Source: Enterobacteriaceae bacterium UBA2655 (GTDB lineage Bacteria > Pseudomonadota > Gammaproteobacteria > Enterobacterales > Enterobacteriaceae). Taken from it: 50,109 bases of DNA. The notes beneath the pieces were generated by a model. The model was not told the DNA's origin. It did not search any database and saw nothing but the letters and a program-made list of their open reading frames with translations. Every line of letters starts with the position of its first letter. Position 1 is the first letter of the stretch. A program made the translations under genes and the position numbers. Below are positions 38,821-47,472 of the stretch, in pieces. The stretch covers positions 30,167 through 80,275 of the forward strand of contig DENB01000053.1 in the NCBI GenBank assembly GCA_002359495.1, written 5' to 3'.

Positions 38821-41088
38821 ATGTCGAAACAAACCGATAATAAGGAACTGAGCCACAGGGCGCCCGCGACGGGACCTGAATCAGCGAAGCCCGGTCTGGA
38901 CTCTCTGGCGCCGGAAGATGGTTCGCATAAACCGGAACCGCGGCCCAGCGCGCCCGGTAAACAGCCCACCGCGCCGGGCAGCCTGAAAGCCCCCGATATC
39001 CGCAACGCCAAGCTGGATCAGCTTGACGCAAACCGCAAAACCAACGATGAAAACTCGCCGCTGACCACCAACCACGGCACGCGTATCGCCAACGATCAGA
39101 ATTCGCTGCGCGCCGGTACGCGCGGACCTACGCTGCTGGAAGATTTCATCATGCGTGAGAAAATCACGCACTTTGACCATGAACGCATTCCCGAGCGCAT
39201 CGTGCATGCGCGCGGCTCGGCCGCGCACGGCTACTTCCAGCCCTATCGCGACATGAGCCATATCACCAAGGCGGACTTCCTGCGCGATCCGCAAAAGACC
39301 ACGCCGGTTTTCGTGCGCTTTTCTACCGTGCAGGGCGGCGCCGGCTCGGCGGATACCGTGCGCGATATCCGCGGCTTCGCCACCAAGTTTTACACCGAAG
39401 AGGGCAATTTCGACCTGGTCGGCAACAACACACCGGTGTTCTTCATCCAGGATGCGCACAAGTTCCCTGATTTCGTGCATGCGGTAAAACCTGAGCCGCA
39501 CAATGAAATTCCGCAGGGCGCCACGGCCCATGACACCTTCTGGGATTACGTCTCGCTGCAGCCGGAAACCCTGCATAATGTGATCTGGGCGATGTCCGAT
39601 CGCGGCATTCCGCGCAGCTATCGCACCATGGAAGGTTTCGGCATCCATACGTTCCGCCTGATTAACGCCGAAGGCAAAGCGACCTTTGTGCGCTTCCACT
39701 GGAAGCCGGTGGCGGGCAAAGCCTCGCTGATCTGGGACGAATCGCAAAAACTGATCGGCCGCGACGGCGACTACCATCGCCGCGAACTCTGGGAAGCGAT
39801 TGAGGCGGGCGATTACCCCGAGTATGAACTGGGGCTGCAGCTGATCCCGGAAGAGGATGAGTTTAAGTTCGATTTCGACCTGCTGGACGCCACCAAGCTG
39901 ATCCCGGAAGAGCTGGTGCCGGTGGAGCTGGTGGGCAAAATAGTGCTGAACCGCAACCCCGACAACTTCTTCGCCGAAACTGAGCAGGCGGCGTTCCACC
40001 CCGGCCACATCGTCCCCGGCATCGACTTCACCAACGATCCGCTGTTGCAGGGCCGCCTTTTCTCCTATACCGACACCCAAATCAGCCGTCTCGGCGGCCC
40101 CAATTTCCACGAAATCCCGATCAACCGCCCGGTCTGCCCCTACCATAACTTCCAGCGCCAGGGCATGCACCGCATGGAGATCGATACCAACCCGGCCAAC
40201 TACGAGCCTAACTCTATCAACGATAACTGGCCGCGCGAAACGCCGTCGGCGCCGCATCGCGGCGGCTTTGAAAGCTATCAGGAGCGTATCGAAGGACATA
40301 AGGTGCGCGAGCGCAGCCCGTCGTTCGGCGAATACTACTCGCAGCCGCGTCTGTTCTGGCTGAGCCAGACGCCGGTGGAGCAGCAGCATATCATCGCCGC
40401 CTTCTCTTTCGAGCTGAGCAAAGTAGGCCGCGCCTATATTCGCGAGCGCGTGCTGGATCATCTGGCACATATCGACGTGTCGCTGGCCCACGCGGTGGCG
40501 GAAAATCTCGGCATCGCGCTGCCGGACGAGCTGATGCATATCGCCCCGCCTAAAGATGTCAACGGATTGAAAAAGGATCCCAGCCTCAGCCTCTATGCGG
40601 TGCCGAGCGGCAACATCAAAGGTCGTCAGGTGGCGCTGCTGATCAGCGACGGTGTGAAGGCCGCCGACGTGCTGGCGATCCTGCAGGAGCTGAAGGCCAA
40701 CGGCGTCCATGGCAAACTGATCGCCGCCCACATGGGTCAGGTACGCGCCGACGACGGTTCGGACATTGCGGTCGACGCGACCTTTACCGGCCAGCCTTCA
40801 GTGACCATGGATGCGGTTATCGTGCCGGACGGCAATATCGACGCGCTGCTGCTCAACGGCGATGCGCGGTACTACCTGCTGGAAGCCTACAAGCACCTGA
40901 AAGTGATCGGCCTGAGCGGCGATGCGCGCCGCTTTAAATCGCAGTTTGGTCTGGCCGATGATGAGAAAGAGGAAGGCGTGGTGGATGAGGTGAAAGCGGA
41001 AGGGGTATTGATGAGCGAATTTATCGCTTCGCTTGCCGCGCACCGCGTCTGGTCGCGCAGCCAGAAGGCGCAAAGCGTTCCTGCCTGA
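38821..41088 (+). CDS. katE: Catalase HPII (KatE)
   Basis: This large-subunit monofunctional catalase has 755 residues (753 in E. coli). A variable N-terminal arm (1-100) is followed by the catalase core with His129 ([12 protein letters not shown]), Asn202 (GNNTPVFF) and the haem-ligand tyrosine in [10 protein letters not shown] (about 416). A C-terminal class I glutamine amidotransferase/DJ-1-like domain follows (about 600-755), found only in large catalases. An AAGGGAG ribosome site and a sigma-S-like promoter precede it. The chb genes that follow katE in E. coli are missing. Confidence 0.97.
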   Translation: MSKQTDNKELSHRAPATGPESAKPGLDSLAPEDGSHKPEPRPSAPGKQPTAPGSLKAPDIRNAKLDQLDANRKTNDENSPLTTNHGTRIANDQNSLRAGTRGPTLLEDFIMREKITHFDHERIPERIVHARGSAAHGYFQPYRDMSHITKADFLRDPQKTTPVFVRFSTVQGGAGSADTVRDIRGFATKFYTEEGNFDLVGNNTPVFFIQDAHKFPDFVHAVKPEPHNEIPQGATAHDTFWDYVSLQPETLHNVIWAMSDRGIPRSYRTMEGFGIHTFRLINAEGKATFVRFHWKPVAGKASLIWDESQKLIGRDGDYHRRELWEAIEAGDYPEYELGLQLIPEEDEFKFDFDLLDATKLIPEELVPVELVGKIVLNRNPDNFFAETEQAAFHPGHIVPGIDFTNDPLLQGRLFSYTDTQISRLGGPNFHEIPINRPVCPYHNFQRQGMHRMEIDTNPANYEPNSINDNWPRETPSAPHRGGFESYQERIEGHKVRERSPSFGEYYSQPRLFWLSQTPVEQQHIIAAFSFELSKVGRAYIRERVLDHLAHIDVSLAHAVAENLGIALPDELMHIAPPKDVNGLKKDPSLSLYAVPSGNIKGRQVALLISDGVKAADVLAILQELKANGVHGKLIAAHMGQVRADDGSDIAVDATFTGQPSVTMDAVIVPDGNIDALLLNGDARYYLLEAYKHLKVIGLSGDARRFKSQFGLADDEKEEGVVDEVKAEGVLMSEFIASLAAHRVWSRSQKAQSVPA

Positions 41089-41095
41089 GGTCCGC

Positions 41096-41119
41096 AGCGG
41101 GGCGCCGACGCGCCCCGCT
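41096..41119 (+). terminator. Hairpin after katE, terminator-like without T run
   Basis: AGCGGGGCGC (41096-41105) pairs with GCGCCCCGCT (41110-41119), just after the katE stop. The stem is strong, but only CCTCC follows, so it may act as an RNA 3'-end stabiliser rather than an intrinsic terminator. Confidence 0.5.
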
Positions 41120-41260
41120 CCTCCATAATTTTCCCCTATCATGGCGGCTCCGTTAAGAAAGCGTTAAGCATGGTAAATGCCGGAAAAATCCCCCTTATTC
41201 CGCTTGAGTTTTCTGCAGGAAAAGCCAATTCTGCATGGAGTCAATGCAGGAGAATAATCC

Positions 41261-41659
41261 ATGAAAAAAGTTATCGCCTCTGTGCTGGCGTTAACCCTGA
41301 TCGCGCCAGCTATCGCTTTCGCTCATCCCGGCGGATGGGGATCCGGGCCCGGCCCGCACGGCCATTGGGGAGGCCCCGCGCCGCGCGGCCACTGGGGCGG
41401 CGGCGGTCCGCTGCGTTTTCTGCCTGAAGCGGCGGTCGGCGTGCTGATCGGCGGATTAACCTACTATATGCTGAACGGCAATTACTATCAGCGCCAGGGC
41501 GACAATTATGTGGTGGTGCAGCCGCCTGAAGCGCAACCGGTGCAGGAAATGCGCGCGCTCGATTTTAACGGCAGACGTTACTATGTGCAGGACGGGCACT
41601 ACTACCAGCGCCAGATCGACGGCGAATATGTCGAAGTCGCGCGTCCTTACGGTCTGTAA
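41261..41659 (+). CDS. Secreted Gly/His-rich protein, DUF6515-like
   Basis: This 132-residue protein has a clear signal peptide (1-21, cleavage after AFA). A Gly/Pro/His/Trp-rich stretch follows (22-50) with two PxGHWGG-like repeats, then a short hydrophobic segment (about 57-70). The C-terminal half repeats a YYQRQ...Y(V/E)V pattern (NYYQRQGDNYVVVQPP, then HYYQRQIDGEYVEVARP). This resembles the DUF6515 family of small periplasmic proteins of unknown function. The His/Gly repeat could bind metal, but that is inference. A CAGGAG ribosome site precedes the ATG and overlaps a hairpin. I know of no counterpart at this place in E. coli. Confidence 0.8.
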   Translation: MKKVIASVLALTLIAPAIAFAHPGGWGSGPGPHGHWGGPAPRGHWGGGGPLRFLPEAAVGVLIGGLTYYMLNGNYYQRQGDNYVVVQPPEAQPVQEMRALDFNGRRYYVQDGHYYQRQIDGEYVEVARPYGL

Positions 41660-41670
41660 GGCGCGCAAAT

Positions 41671-41703
41671 AAAAACGGCCAGTCATATCGACTGGCCGTT
41701 TAC
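41671..41703. terminator. Bidirectional terminator between the secreted protein gene and osmE
   Basis: AACGGCCAGT (41674-41683) pairs perfectly with ACTGGCCGTT (41691-41700), with A and T flanks on either side. Confidence 0.85.
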
Positions 41704-41717
41704 TGTTCTGGTACAGA

Positions 41718-42053
41718 TTACTGATTGACCTGCGGATCGGTGTCGTAATCTTTACAGCTCTGGAAGCCGTAGTTCATTACGCGACCGGTGTCGTTATAGC
41801 TGACGAAGTAGGTCTGCAATTTACCGTCGCGCTCGCCTAAAACATAAGTCTGGCAGGTTCCGCGCGCGTGAACCATCGTCACTTCAGTCGAAGGCTGGCC
41901 AGCGATCTGACGAACCTGGTCGCGCGTCATGCCTTTTTTCACATCTTTTACCACCGGCTTAGAAACATAACTTTCCGCACGATCATAAGCCGTACAACCA
42001 GACAGCGCAGCCAGGGTCAGGGCAGCAGCGACACATCCCATCACTTTATTCAT
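41718..42053 (-). CDS. osmE: Osmotically inducible lipoprotein OsmE
   Basis: OsmE (111 aa) has a lipobox LSGC (Cys20) and a SmpA/OmlA (BamE-like) domain with [16 protein letters not shown] and [10 protein letters not shown]. coli OsmE (112 aa) is osmotically induced and its function is unclear. The ATG at 42053 (MNKVMG) gives the family N-terminus and has a GAGGAA ribosome site; five codons further up are open. Confidence 0.94.
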   Translation of the reverse strand: MNKVMGCVAAALTLAALSGCTAYDRAESYVSKPVVKDVKKGMTRDQVRQIAGQPSTEVTMVHARGTCQTYVLGERDGKLQTYFVSYNDTGRVMNYGFQSCKDYDTDPQVNQ

Positions 42054-42147
42054 CTTGTTATTCCTCATTCATTGTCCGTGTGAAAATAAGCCTGGAACAT
42101 AAATCCAGATTTATCAAGTTTATGGCCGCGTTTCAGCAACCGCGAAT

Positions 42148-42180
42148 GCGTTAAGCTTTGGTAAAAAAAGCTGTTAACGC
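42148..42180. promoter_or_regulatory. Inverted repeat overlapping the -35 region of the exporter gene
   Basis: GCGTTAA plus GCTTT pair with AAAGC plus TTAACGC, with a two-base bulge. It lies 14 bases before a perfect TATAAT (42194-42199) directed at the exporter gene, and on the upstream side of osmE. It may be an operator for either gene. Confidence 0.45.
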
Positions 42181-42193
42181 GTAAAGGCCTTCG

Positions 42194-42199
42194 TATAAT
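42194..42199 (+). promoter_or_regulatory. -10 element of the exporter gene
   Basis: A perfect TATAAT, with no good -35 at 16-18 bases, which suggests an activator-dependent promoter. Start of transcription is expected near 42206. Confidence 0.5.
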
Positions 42200-42220
42200 C
42201 GCCCACGAGCAAAATTGTGC

Positions 42221-42237
42221 TAAAACGCGTTGTTTTA
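42221..42237. promoter_or_regulatory. Operator-like palindrome TAAAAC-n5-GTTTTA
   Basis: Perfect six-base arms with a five-base centre, just downstream of the expected transcription start of the exporter gene. This is a usual place for a repressor site. The binder is unknown. Confidence 0.4.
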
Positions 42238-42337
42238 ATAAGTTTCTCTTCGTCGACCGATGCCGCAGAAGCGTCGGCGGCCGCGCTTCAAGCCCTTTAA
42301 AACACTCCACTCACTTTTAAGTCAGGACAGAGGACAA

Positions 42338-43528
42338 ATGACACCTGCACATTCTAACCGGCTGGTTTACGCCATCACGCTCGGGCTGCTTGCCGCGCTC
42401 GGCCCGCTTTGTATCGATCTCTATCTGCCCGCGCTGCCGGAACTGGCGCGCGATCTGCATACCGAAACCGCCACCGCCCAGCTCAGCCTGACGGCGGGCC
42501 TGCTGGGGCTGGGCGCCGGTCAGCTGCTGTTCGGCCCGATGAGCGACAAATTCGGCCGCCTGCGTCCGCTGCTGCTGTCGCTGATCCTGCTCTGCATCGC
42601 ATCGATCGGCTGCGCGCTGGCGAAAGATATTCATCAGCTACTGCTGGCGCGCCTGTTTGAGGGTCTGGCCGGCGCCGGCGGCGCGGTACTCTCGCGCGCG
42701 GTGGCGCGCGATATGTATACCGGCCATGAGCTGACACGCTTTTTCGCCCTGCTGATGCTGGTTAACGGCCTCGCCCCGATCGGCGCGCCGGTGCTGGGCG
42801 GCGTAATGATGACTTTCCTGAACTGGCGCGGCATCTTCGTGGTGCTGGCGCTGATCGCCGTGCTGCTGATCCTGCTGGCGCGCTGGAAACTGCATGAAAC
42901 TCTGCCTGCCGAACGTCGCAGCCAGGGATCGATTTTCTCCGCCTGGGCGGCGCTCGGACAGGTGATCCGCCACTGCCCTTTCATGGGCTTCTGTCTGACA
43001 CAGGGCTTTATGATGTCCGGCATGTTCGCCTATATCGGTGCCTCGCCGTTCGTGCTGCAGCAGATCTACGGCCTGTCGCCGCAGACGTTCAGCTTTTGCT
43101 TTGCCGCTAACGGATTCGGTCTGATTATCGCCTCGCAGACCAGCGCCCGCCTCTGCCCGCTCTGGGGCGAATACCGTGTGCTGAAAGGCGGCCTGACGCT
43201 GGCCTTTTTCGCCTCCAGCTGCCTGCTGCTGGCGGGCATCAGCGAAGCGCCGTTGCCGCTGATGCTGGTCGCGCTCTTCTTTACCATCGCCAGCAACGGC
43301 GTCATCGCCACCACCGCCTCGTCGCTGGCGATGCAGAGCCAGGGCCATCGCGCCGGGAGCGCCTCGGCGGTGATCGGCGTCACCATGTTTACCCTCGGCG
43401 CCATCAGCGTGCCGGTGACCGGCATCGGCGGCACCTCGGTATTGAGCATGACCGCCACCATCTTCGGCTGCTTTATGCTGGCGATCCTGACTTTCCTTCT
43501 GCTGGCGAAAAAACCGCAAAAGGCCTGA
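42338..43528 (+). CDS. Bcr/CflA-family MFS multidrug exporter
   Basis: The 396-residue product has 12 predicted membrane segments. It has the family start LGPLCIDLYLPALPELARDL in TM1, the MFS motif A GPMSDKFGRLRPLL after TM2, and GAGGAVLSRAVARD in TM4. Bcr/CflA members export bicyclomycin, chloramphenicol or sulfonamide-type compounds by proton antiport; the substrate here is unknown. The ATG at 42338 has an AGAGGAC ribosome site. It stands between osmE and nadE, which are adjacent in E. coli, so it is an insertion. Confidence 0.9.
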   Translation: MTPAHSNRLVYAITLGLLAALGPLCIDLYLPALPELARDLHTETATAQLSLTAGLLGLGAGQLLFGPMSDKFGRLRPLLLSLILLCIASIGCALAKDIHQLLLARLFEGLAGAGGAVLSRAVARDMYTGHELTRFFALLMLVNGLAPIGAPVLGGVMMTFLNWRGIFVVLALIAVLLILLARWKLHETLPAERRSQGSIFSAWAALGQVIRHCPFMGFCLTQGFMMSGMFAYIGASPFVLQQIYGLSPQTFSFCFAANGFGLIIASQTSARLCPLWGEYRVLKGGLTLAFFASSCLLLAGISEAPLPLMLVALFFTIASNGVIATTASSLAMQSQGHRAGSASAVIGVTMFTLGAISVPVTGIGGTSVLSMTATIFGCFMLAILTFLLLAKKPQKA

Positions 43529-43542
43529 TTTATCACCCGTTA

Positions 43543-43580
43543 ACGCGAAACAACACCCTTCCCGGCTTGTTGTTTCGCGT
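43543..43580. repeat. 13-bp perfect inverted repeat before nadE
   Basis: ACGCGAAACAACA (43543-43555) is the exact reverse complement of TGTTGTTTCGCGT (43568-43580), across a 12-base loop. No T run follows. It lies 14 bases after the exporter stop and 63 bases before nadE, so it could be a transcript end or an operator of nadE. It does not match the NadR palindrome that I know. Confidence 0.65.
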
Positions 43581-43643
43581 GATGCGCGTTAGCTTTAAGA
43601 GATTCGCACCGTGCCGTCAGGCCACCGATTTAAGGAGAGGTTC

Positions 43644-44471
43644 ATGTCACTGCAGCAGGAAATCATTGAAGCCCTTGGCGTTAAACCCAGCATCGACGTA
43701 CAGCAAGAGATCCGCACCAGCGTGGATTTTCTGAAATCCTACCTGAAAAGCAACCAGGCGCTGAAAACCCTGGTGCTTGGCATTAGCGGCGGGCAGGACT
43801 CAACGCTGGCCGGCAAGCTTTCGCAGACCGCCATCAGCGAGCTACGCGAAGAGAGCGGCAATCAGGACTACACCTTTATCGCCGTGCGTCTGCCTTACGG
43901 CGTGCAGGCGGACGAGCAGGACTGCCAGGATGCGCTCGACTTTATCCAGCCCGACCGCACCTTGGTGGTAAATATCAAGGAAGCGGTTATCGCCAGCGAA
44001 CGCGCCCTGCAGGATGCCGGCATTAAGCTTTCCGACTATATCCGCGGCAATGAAAAAGCGCGCGAGCGCATGAAGGCGCAGTACAGCATCGCCGGAATGA
44101 CGGCGGGCGTGGTGGTCGGCACGGACCATGCGGCGGAAGCGGTGACCGGCTTCTTTACCAAATACGGCGATGGCGGCACCGATATCAATCCGCTGTTCCG
44201 TCTTAACAAAGGTCAGGGGAAACAGCTGCTGAAAGCGCTGGGCTGCCCTGAGCATCTCTACCTGAAACATCCCACCGCCGACCTCGAAGACGATCGTCCC
44301 GGCCTGCAAGATGAAGTGGCGCTGGGCGTAACCTATCAGATGATCGATGACTATCTGGAAGGCAAACAGATCGATGAGGCGTCAGCAAAAATCATCGAAG
44401 GCTGGTATCTCAAAACCGAGCACAAACGCCGTCCGCCGATCACGGTATTCGACGATTTCTGGAAAAAATAA
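43644..44471 (+). CDS. nadE: NH3-dependent NAD+ synthetase NadE
   Basis: NadE (275 aa, the E. coli length) makes NAD from deamido-NAD, ATP and ammonia. The PP-loop is [14 protein letters not shown] (SGGQDS 48-53), and [25 protein letters not shown] is conserved. The start at 43644 follows AAGGAGAGG; the upstream frame is not family-like. Confidence 0.97.
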   Translation: MSLQQEIIEALGVKPSIDVQQEIRTSVDFLKSYLKSNQALKTLVLGISGGQDSTLAGKLSQTAISELREESGNQDYTFIAVRLPYGVQADEQDCQDALDFIQPDRTLVVNIKEAVIASERALQDAGIKLSDYIRGNEKARERMKAQYSIAGMTAGVVVGTDHAAEAVTGFFTKYGDGGTDINPLFRLNKGQGKQLLKALGCPEHLYLKHPTADLEDDRPGLQDEVALGVTYQMIDDYLEGKQIDEASAKIIEGWYLKTEHKRRPPITVFDDFWKK

Positions 44472-44484
44472 GCGATTCGCGCTT

Positions 44485-44506
44485 CTCTCTCCCGCCGGGG
44501 AGAGAG
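44485..44506 (+). terminator. Terminator-like hairpin after nadE
   Basis: CTCTCTCCC (44485-44493) pairs with GGGAGAGAG (44498-44506) across a GCCG loop, 14 bases after the nadE stop. A T-rich but not continuous stretch follows. Confidence 0.6.
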
Positions 44507-44660
44507 AATTCTTCTGCTTTTCATGTTCACGCTCTCCCCTTCATCCTCTCCCTTATTTACGCTCTTATCGGTTTCAACGCCCTGCTGCTGCGAATATTCG
44601 CTTCCGATCTGCTGACAGGCCATACAGCAATGCTGAGCAAACTGGCGAGGAAGTAAACAG

Positions 44661-44678
44661 ACTGATACACTGTACAGG
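44661..44678 (+). promoter_or_regulatory. LexA box of cho
   Basis: ACTGATACACTGTACAGG has the CTG-N10-CAG form (44662-44677), 23 bases before the cho start. cho is a known SOS gene. Confidence 0.8.
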
Positions 44679-44700
44679 CAACCAGTAACCGGAGCCTGTT

Positions 44701-45561
44701 TTGAGCAGACGTGCAACAACTCACCGCCTCGAGTTCGATGCGGCGGCAATTTACGAATATCCCGAACATCTGCGTCAGTGGCTGGAAGGCTTGCCCAATC
44801 AGCCCGGCGTTTACACGTTCCATGGCGAAAGCGAAACCATGCCGCTTTATATCGGCAAAAGCGTCAGTCTGCGCACGCGCGTGATGTCCCACTTCCGCAC
44901 CACGGAAGAGGCGAAAATGCTGCGGCTGGCGCGACGCATCACTTGGATCCCGACCGCCGGCGATCTGGGCGCGCTGTTGCTGGAGGCGCAAATGATCAAA
45001 ACGCAGCAGCCGCTATTCAATAAGCGCCTGCGTAAGAATCGCCAGCTCTGCTCGCTGCAGATCGGCAGCGACAGGCCGCAGGTGGTTTACGCCAAAGAGC
45101 TCGACTTTTCCCACTCGCCCGATCTTTACGGCCTGTTCCGCAGCCGCCGCGCGGCGGTTGAAACGCTGAAGTCGCTGGCTGACGAGCACCAACTCTGTCA
45201 CGGCCTGCTGGGTCTGGAGTCGCTAAGCGCGGGCCGCCCCTGTTTTCGCGCCGCGCTGAAGCGCTGCGCCGGCGCCTGCTGCGGCAAAGAGACGCGGGAA
45301 GCGCATCATGCGCGGCTGTTGCAGGCGCTGCAGCATGTGCGCGTCGTCTGCTGGCCGTGGCAAGGCCCGGTGGGACTGGTGGAGGAAGGCAAACATCAGA
45401 CGCAGATCCATGTGATCGATCACTGGTTCTATCTCGGGTCGGTCGACAGCCTCGATGAAGCGCGCAGCCTGAAGCGCGCGCCGGAAGGTTTCGATCACGA
45501 CGGCTACAAAATTCTCTGTCGTCCTCTGCTGGCGGGTCAGTATCCTGTGCTGCCGTTGTGA
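44701..45561 (+). CDS. cho: SOS excinuclease Cho (UvrC homologue), TTG start
   Basis: Cho makes the 3' incision in UvrAB-dependent nucleotide excision repair at bulky lesions. The 286-residue product has a GIY-YIG nuclease domain (GVY 36-38, YIG 50-52) and the cysteine-rich motif LKRCAGACCGKE near residue 190, and lacks the 5'-incision half of UvrC. The TTG at 44701 is chosen because it gives the family N-terminus and has GGAG six bases upstream. The tail is about ten residues shorter than in E. coli. Confidence 0.95.
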   Translation: MSRRATTHRLEFDAAAIYEYPEHLRQWLEGLPNQPGVYTFHGESETMPLYIGKSVSLRTRVMSHFRTTEEAKMLRLARRITWIPTAGDLGALLLEAQMIKTQQPLFNKRLRKNRQLCSLQIGSDRPQVVYAKELDFSHSPDLYGLFRSRRAAVETLKSLADEHQLCHGLLGLESLSAGRPCFRAALKRCAGACCGKETREAHHARLLQALQHVRVVCWPWQGPVGLVEEGKHQTQIHVIDHWFYLGSVDSLDEARSLKRAPEGFDHDGYKILCRPLLAGQYPVLPL

Positions 45562-45661
45562 TTTTTTTCTCTTCCCGCTGTGCTTATCGCAACATAAGCG
45601 TCCAGGCTTAAAGCACCGTGTCGCTTTATGAGGCACTCAGCCAACGGGATAAGGAAAAACA

Positions 45662-46645
45662 ATGTCACAACATGATGATCCAGGCATTTCACGTCGTCAG
45701 CAGGTCGGCGATCTGGCAGGCGGCGCAGCAACGGAAGGCGACAGCGCGAATGCGGCGTCGCCGCTGACCGGTAAAGATCCGCGCCAGGCATATCCGCAGC
45801 CGCCGTTCGAGCGCCAGCCGCAGGATCCGCCGGGCCTGGCCAGCAAAATGGTGCCCCGCCCCGATCACGGCGAAGAGAGCTATAAGGGCAGCGGCCGCTT
45901 AACCGGACGCAAAGCGCTGATCACCGGCGGCGACTCCGGCATCGGTCGGGCGACGGCGATCGCCTATGCGCGCGAAGGGGCCGACGTCGCGATCAACTAC
46001 CTGCCGGAAGAAGAGTCCGACGCCAAAGAGGTCATTGAGCTTATCCGCGCCGAAGGGCGTAAAGCGATCGCTATCCCCGGCGATATCACCGACGAAGCCT
46101 TTTGTCAGAAACTGGTGAACGACGCCGCCATGCAGCTCGGCGGGCTGGACATTCTGGTGAATAACGCCGGTCGTCAGCAGTATGTCGAATCGATTACCGA
46201 TCTGACTACCGAGTCCTTTGATAAGACGTTCAAGACCAACGTCTATGCGATGTTCTGGATTACCAAAGCGGCGATGGCGCACCTGAAGCCAGGCGCAGCG
46301 ATCATCAACACCTCTTCGGTGCAGGCGGGCAAACCCAGCGCCATTCTGCTTGACTATGCGCAGACCAAAGCGGCCATCGTCGCCTTTACCAAAGGGCTGG
46401 CTAAACAGCTGGCAGAGAAAGGCATCCGCGTCAACGCCGTGGCGCCCGGTCCTTACTGGACGCCTCTGCAATCAAGCGGCGGTCAGCCGATGGAGAAAGT
46501 GATGAAGTTTGGCGAGGAAGCGCCCTGGGGCCGCCCTGGTCAGCCGGCGGAAATCGCGCCGCTTTACGTTCTGCTGGCCTCGGCGGAAGCGAGCTTCACC
46601 TCCGGCCAGGTCTGGTGCTCTGACGGCGGCACCGGCACCTTCTGA
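45662..46645 (+). CDS. SDR-family oxidoreductase, general-stress type (YghA/YhdF-like)
   Basis: This 327-residue short-chain dehydrogenase has a hydrophilic N-terminal extension of about 80 residues. The Rossmann motif follows (TGGDSGIGRATA, about 89-100), then NNAGRQQ, and catalytic Ser (NTSSVQ) and Tyr-x3-Lys (YAQTKAA). The extension and overall pattern match the NADP(H)-dependent group with E. coli YghA and Bacillus stress proteins; the substrate is unknown. It takes the place of ves between cho and spy. Confidence 0.88.
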   Translation: MSQHDDPGISRRQQVGDLAGGAATEGDSANAASPLTGKDPRQAYPQPPFERQPQDPPGLASKMVPRPDHGEESYKGSGRLTGRKALITGGDSGIGRATAIAYAREGADVAINYLPEEESDAKEVIELIRAEGRKAIAIPGDITDEAFCQKLVNDAAMQLGGLDILVNNAGRQQYVESITDLTTESFDKTFKTNVYAMFWITKAAMAHLKPGAAIINTSSVQAGKPSAILLDYAQTKAAIVAFTKGLAKQLAEKGIRVNAVAPGPYWTPLQSSGGQPMEKVMKFGEEAPWGRPGQPAEIAPLYVLLASAEASFTSGQVWCSDGGTGTF

Positions 46646-46651
46646 TACAAA

Positions 46652-46699
46652 ACCGCCGACGCTGCCCATAGCAGCTCTGCTGTGGACAACGTCGGCGGT
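46652..46699. terminator. Bidirectional hairpin between the SDR gene and spy
   Basis: ACCGCCGACG (46652-46661) pairs with CGTCGGCGGT (46690-46699), with a smaller AGCAG/CTGCT stem inside the loop. It lies six bases after the SDR stop. The flanking T/A runs are short. Confidence 0.6.
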
Positions 46700-46725
46700 C
46701 TCAAACCTTAGCCGTTAATCAGCAA

Positions 46726-47211
46726 TTATTCAGCGGGCGGCGGCGGCATTTTACCGTGGTGTACCGGCTTTTCTGTCAGACGCTTCTCAAAGTTGGCGTT
46801 GTACTGCTTTTTCTGATCCGGCGTCAGCACGTTATACAGTTTGTTCTGCGTTTCCATCATCGCCAGCGCGTTCTCTTTGGCATTGGCGGTCATTTTCTCC
46901 GCCTGCGCTTCCGCTTTGGCGCGGTCGAAGCTGTCTGCCGCGATCAGCGCGTGGTTGGCGCGACGCTCTTCCAGCGACGGGCGCTTCATCTCTTTACGGC
47001 TCTCTTTCATGATGTCGTGCATCTGTTTTTTCTGCGCGTCGGTCAGGTTCAGACCTTTAAACATCATATTCATGCCCGGGTGCATCGGCGGGCGGTGCAT
47101 CGGTTTTTCACTGCCAGCCTGCGGCGTCAGGTTGTCTGCCGCAGCGTGGGCGATATTGGCTGCACCCAGAGCCAGGGTGGTAGCCAGGAAAAGGGAAGTC
47201 AGTTTACGCAT
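46726..47211 (-). CDS. spy: Periplasmic chaperone Spy
   Basis: Spy (161 aa, the E. coli length) is an ATP-independent, cradle-shaped periplasmic chaperone induced by envelope stress through CpxR and BaeR. It has a signal peptide (1-23, ending AHA), a flexible Met/His/Pro-rich N-terminus, and the two LTxxQ-type repeats of the CpxP/Spy family (NLTDAQKKQM and VLTPDQKKQY). Confidence 0.95.
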   Translation of the reverse strand: MRKLTSLFLATTLALGAANIAHAAADNLTPQAGSEKPMHRPPMHPGMNMMFKGLNLTDAQKKQMHDIMKESRKEMKRPSLEERRANHALIAADSFDRAKAEAQAEKMTANAKENALAMMETQNKLYNVLTPDQKKQYNANFEKRLTEKPVHHGKMPPPPAE

Positions 47212-47293
47212 ATTATTGTCCTTACTTTTCGGTTTTATGACGACAGCCTGTGTCGCGTCTACGGAAACAAGTCTACGACGCTGAACGTCAACT

Positions 47294-47308
47294 ACTCAGA
47301 GTCTGAGT
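47294..47308. promoter_or_regulatory. Palindrome ACTCAGAGTCTGAGT upstream of spy
   Basis: Perfect seven-base arms around a central G, 83-97 bases upstream of the spy ATG. It is operator-like, but I cannot name the regulator. Confidence 0.4.
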
Positions 47309-47373
47309 AAAGCCCTGAAAGCATAGAAGATAAAAATAAGGCGATCATGGAGAGAATGAGAAGAAATGCGTGA

Positions 47374-47472
47374 GAAAATGAAAATGAATATGAATTTCGC
47401 GCAGAATTAGCAGAAATCATGGAGGAGTGTAACGGCTGCGATCGTATTGCGAAAGGGAAATGCGAAGTTTAA
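47374..47472 (+). pseudogene. Possible small Cys-containing ORF or its remnant
   Basis: From just after a TGA at 47371, the frame reads ENENEYEFRAELAEIMEEC and goes on NGCDRIAKGKCEV to a TAA at 47470. The only in-frame ATG (47419) would give 17 residues and has no ribosome site. An ATG at 47366, behind a purine-rich stretch, is in another frame (MREKMKMNMNFAQN). A one-base change in the repetitive GAAAATGAAAATG tract would join the two into a protein of about 35 residues with three cysteines. It could be a decayed small gene, a real frameshifted one, or chance. Confidence 0.2.

Noticed and set aside
38881..40731. 616-codon minus-strand frame opposite katE
   Set aside because: A shadow of katE; no ribosome site and no recognisable domain.
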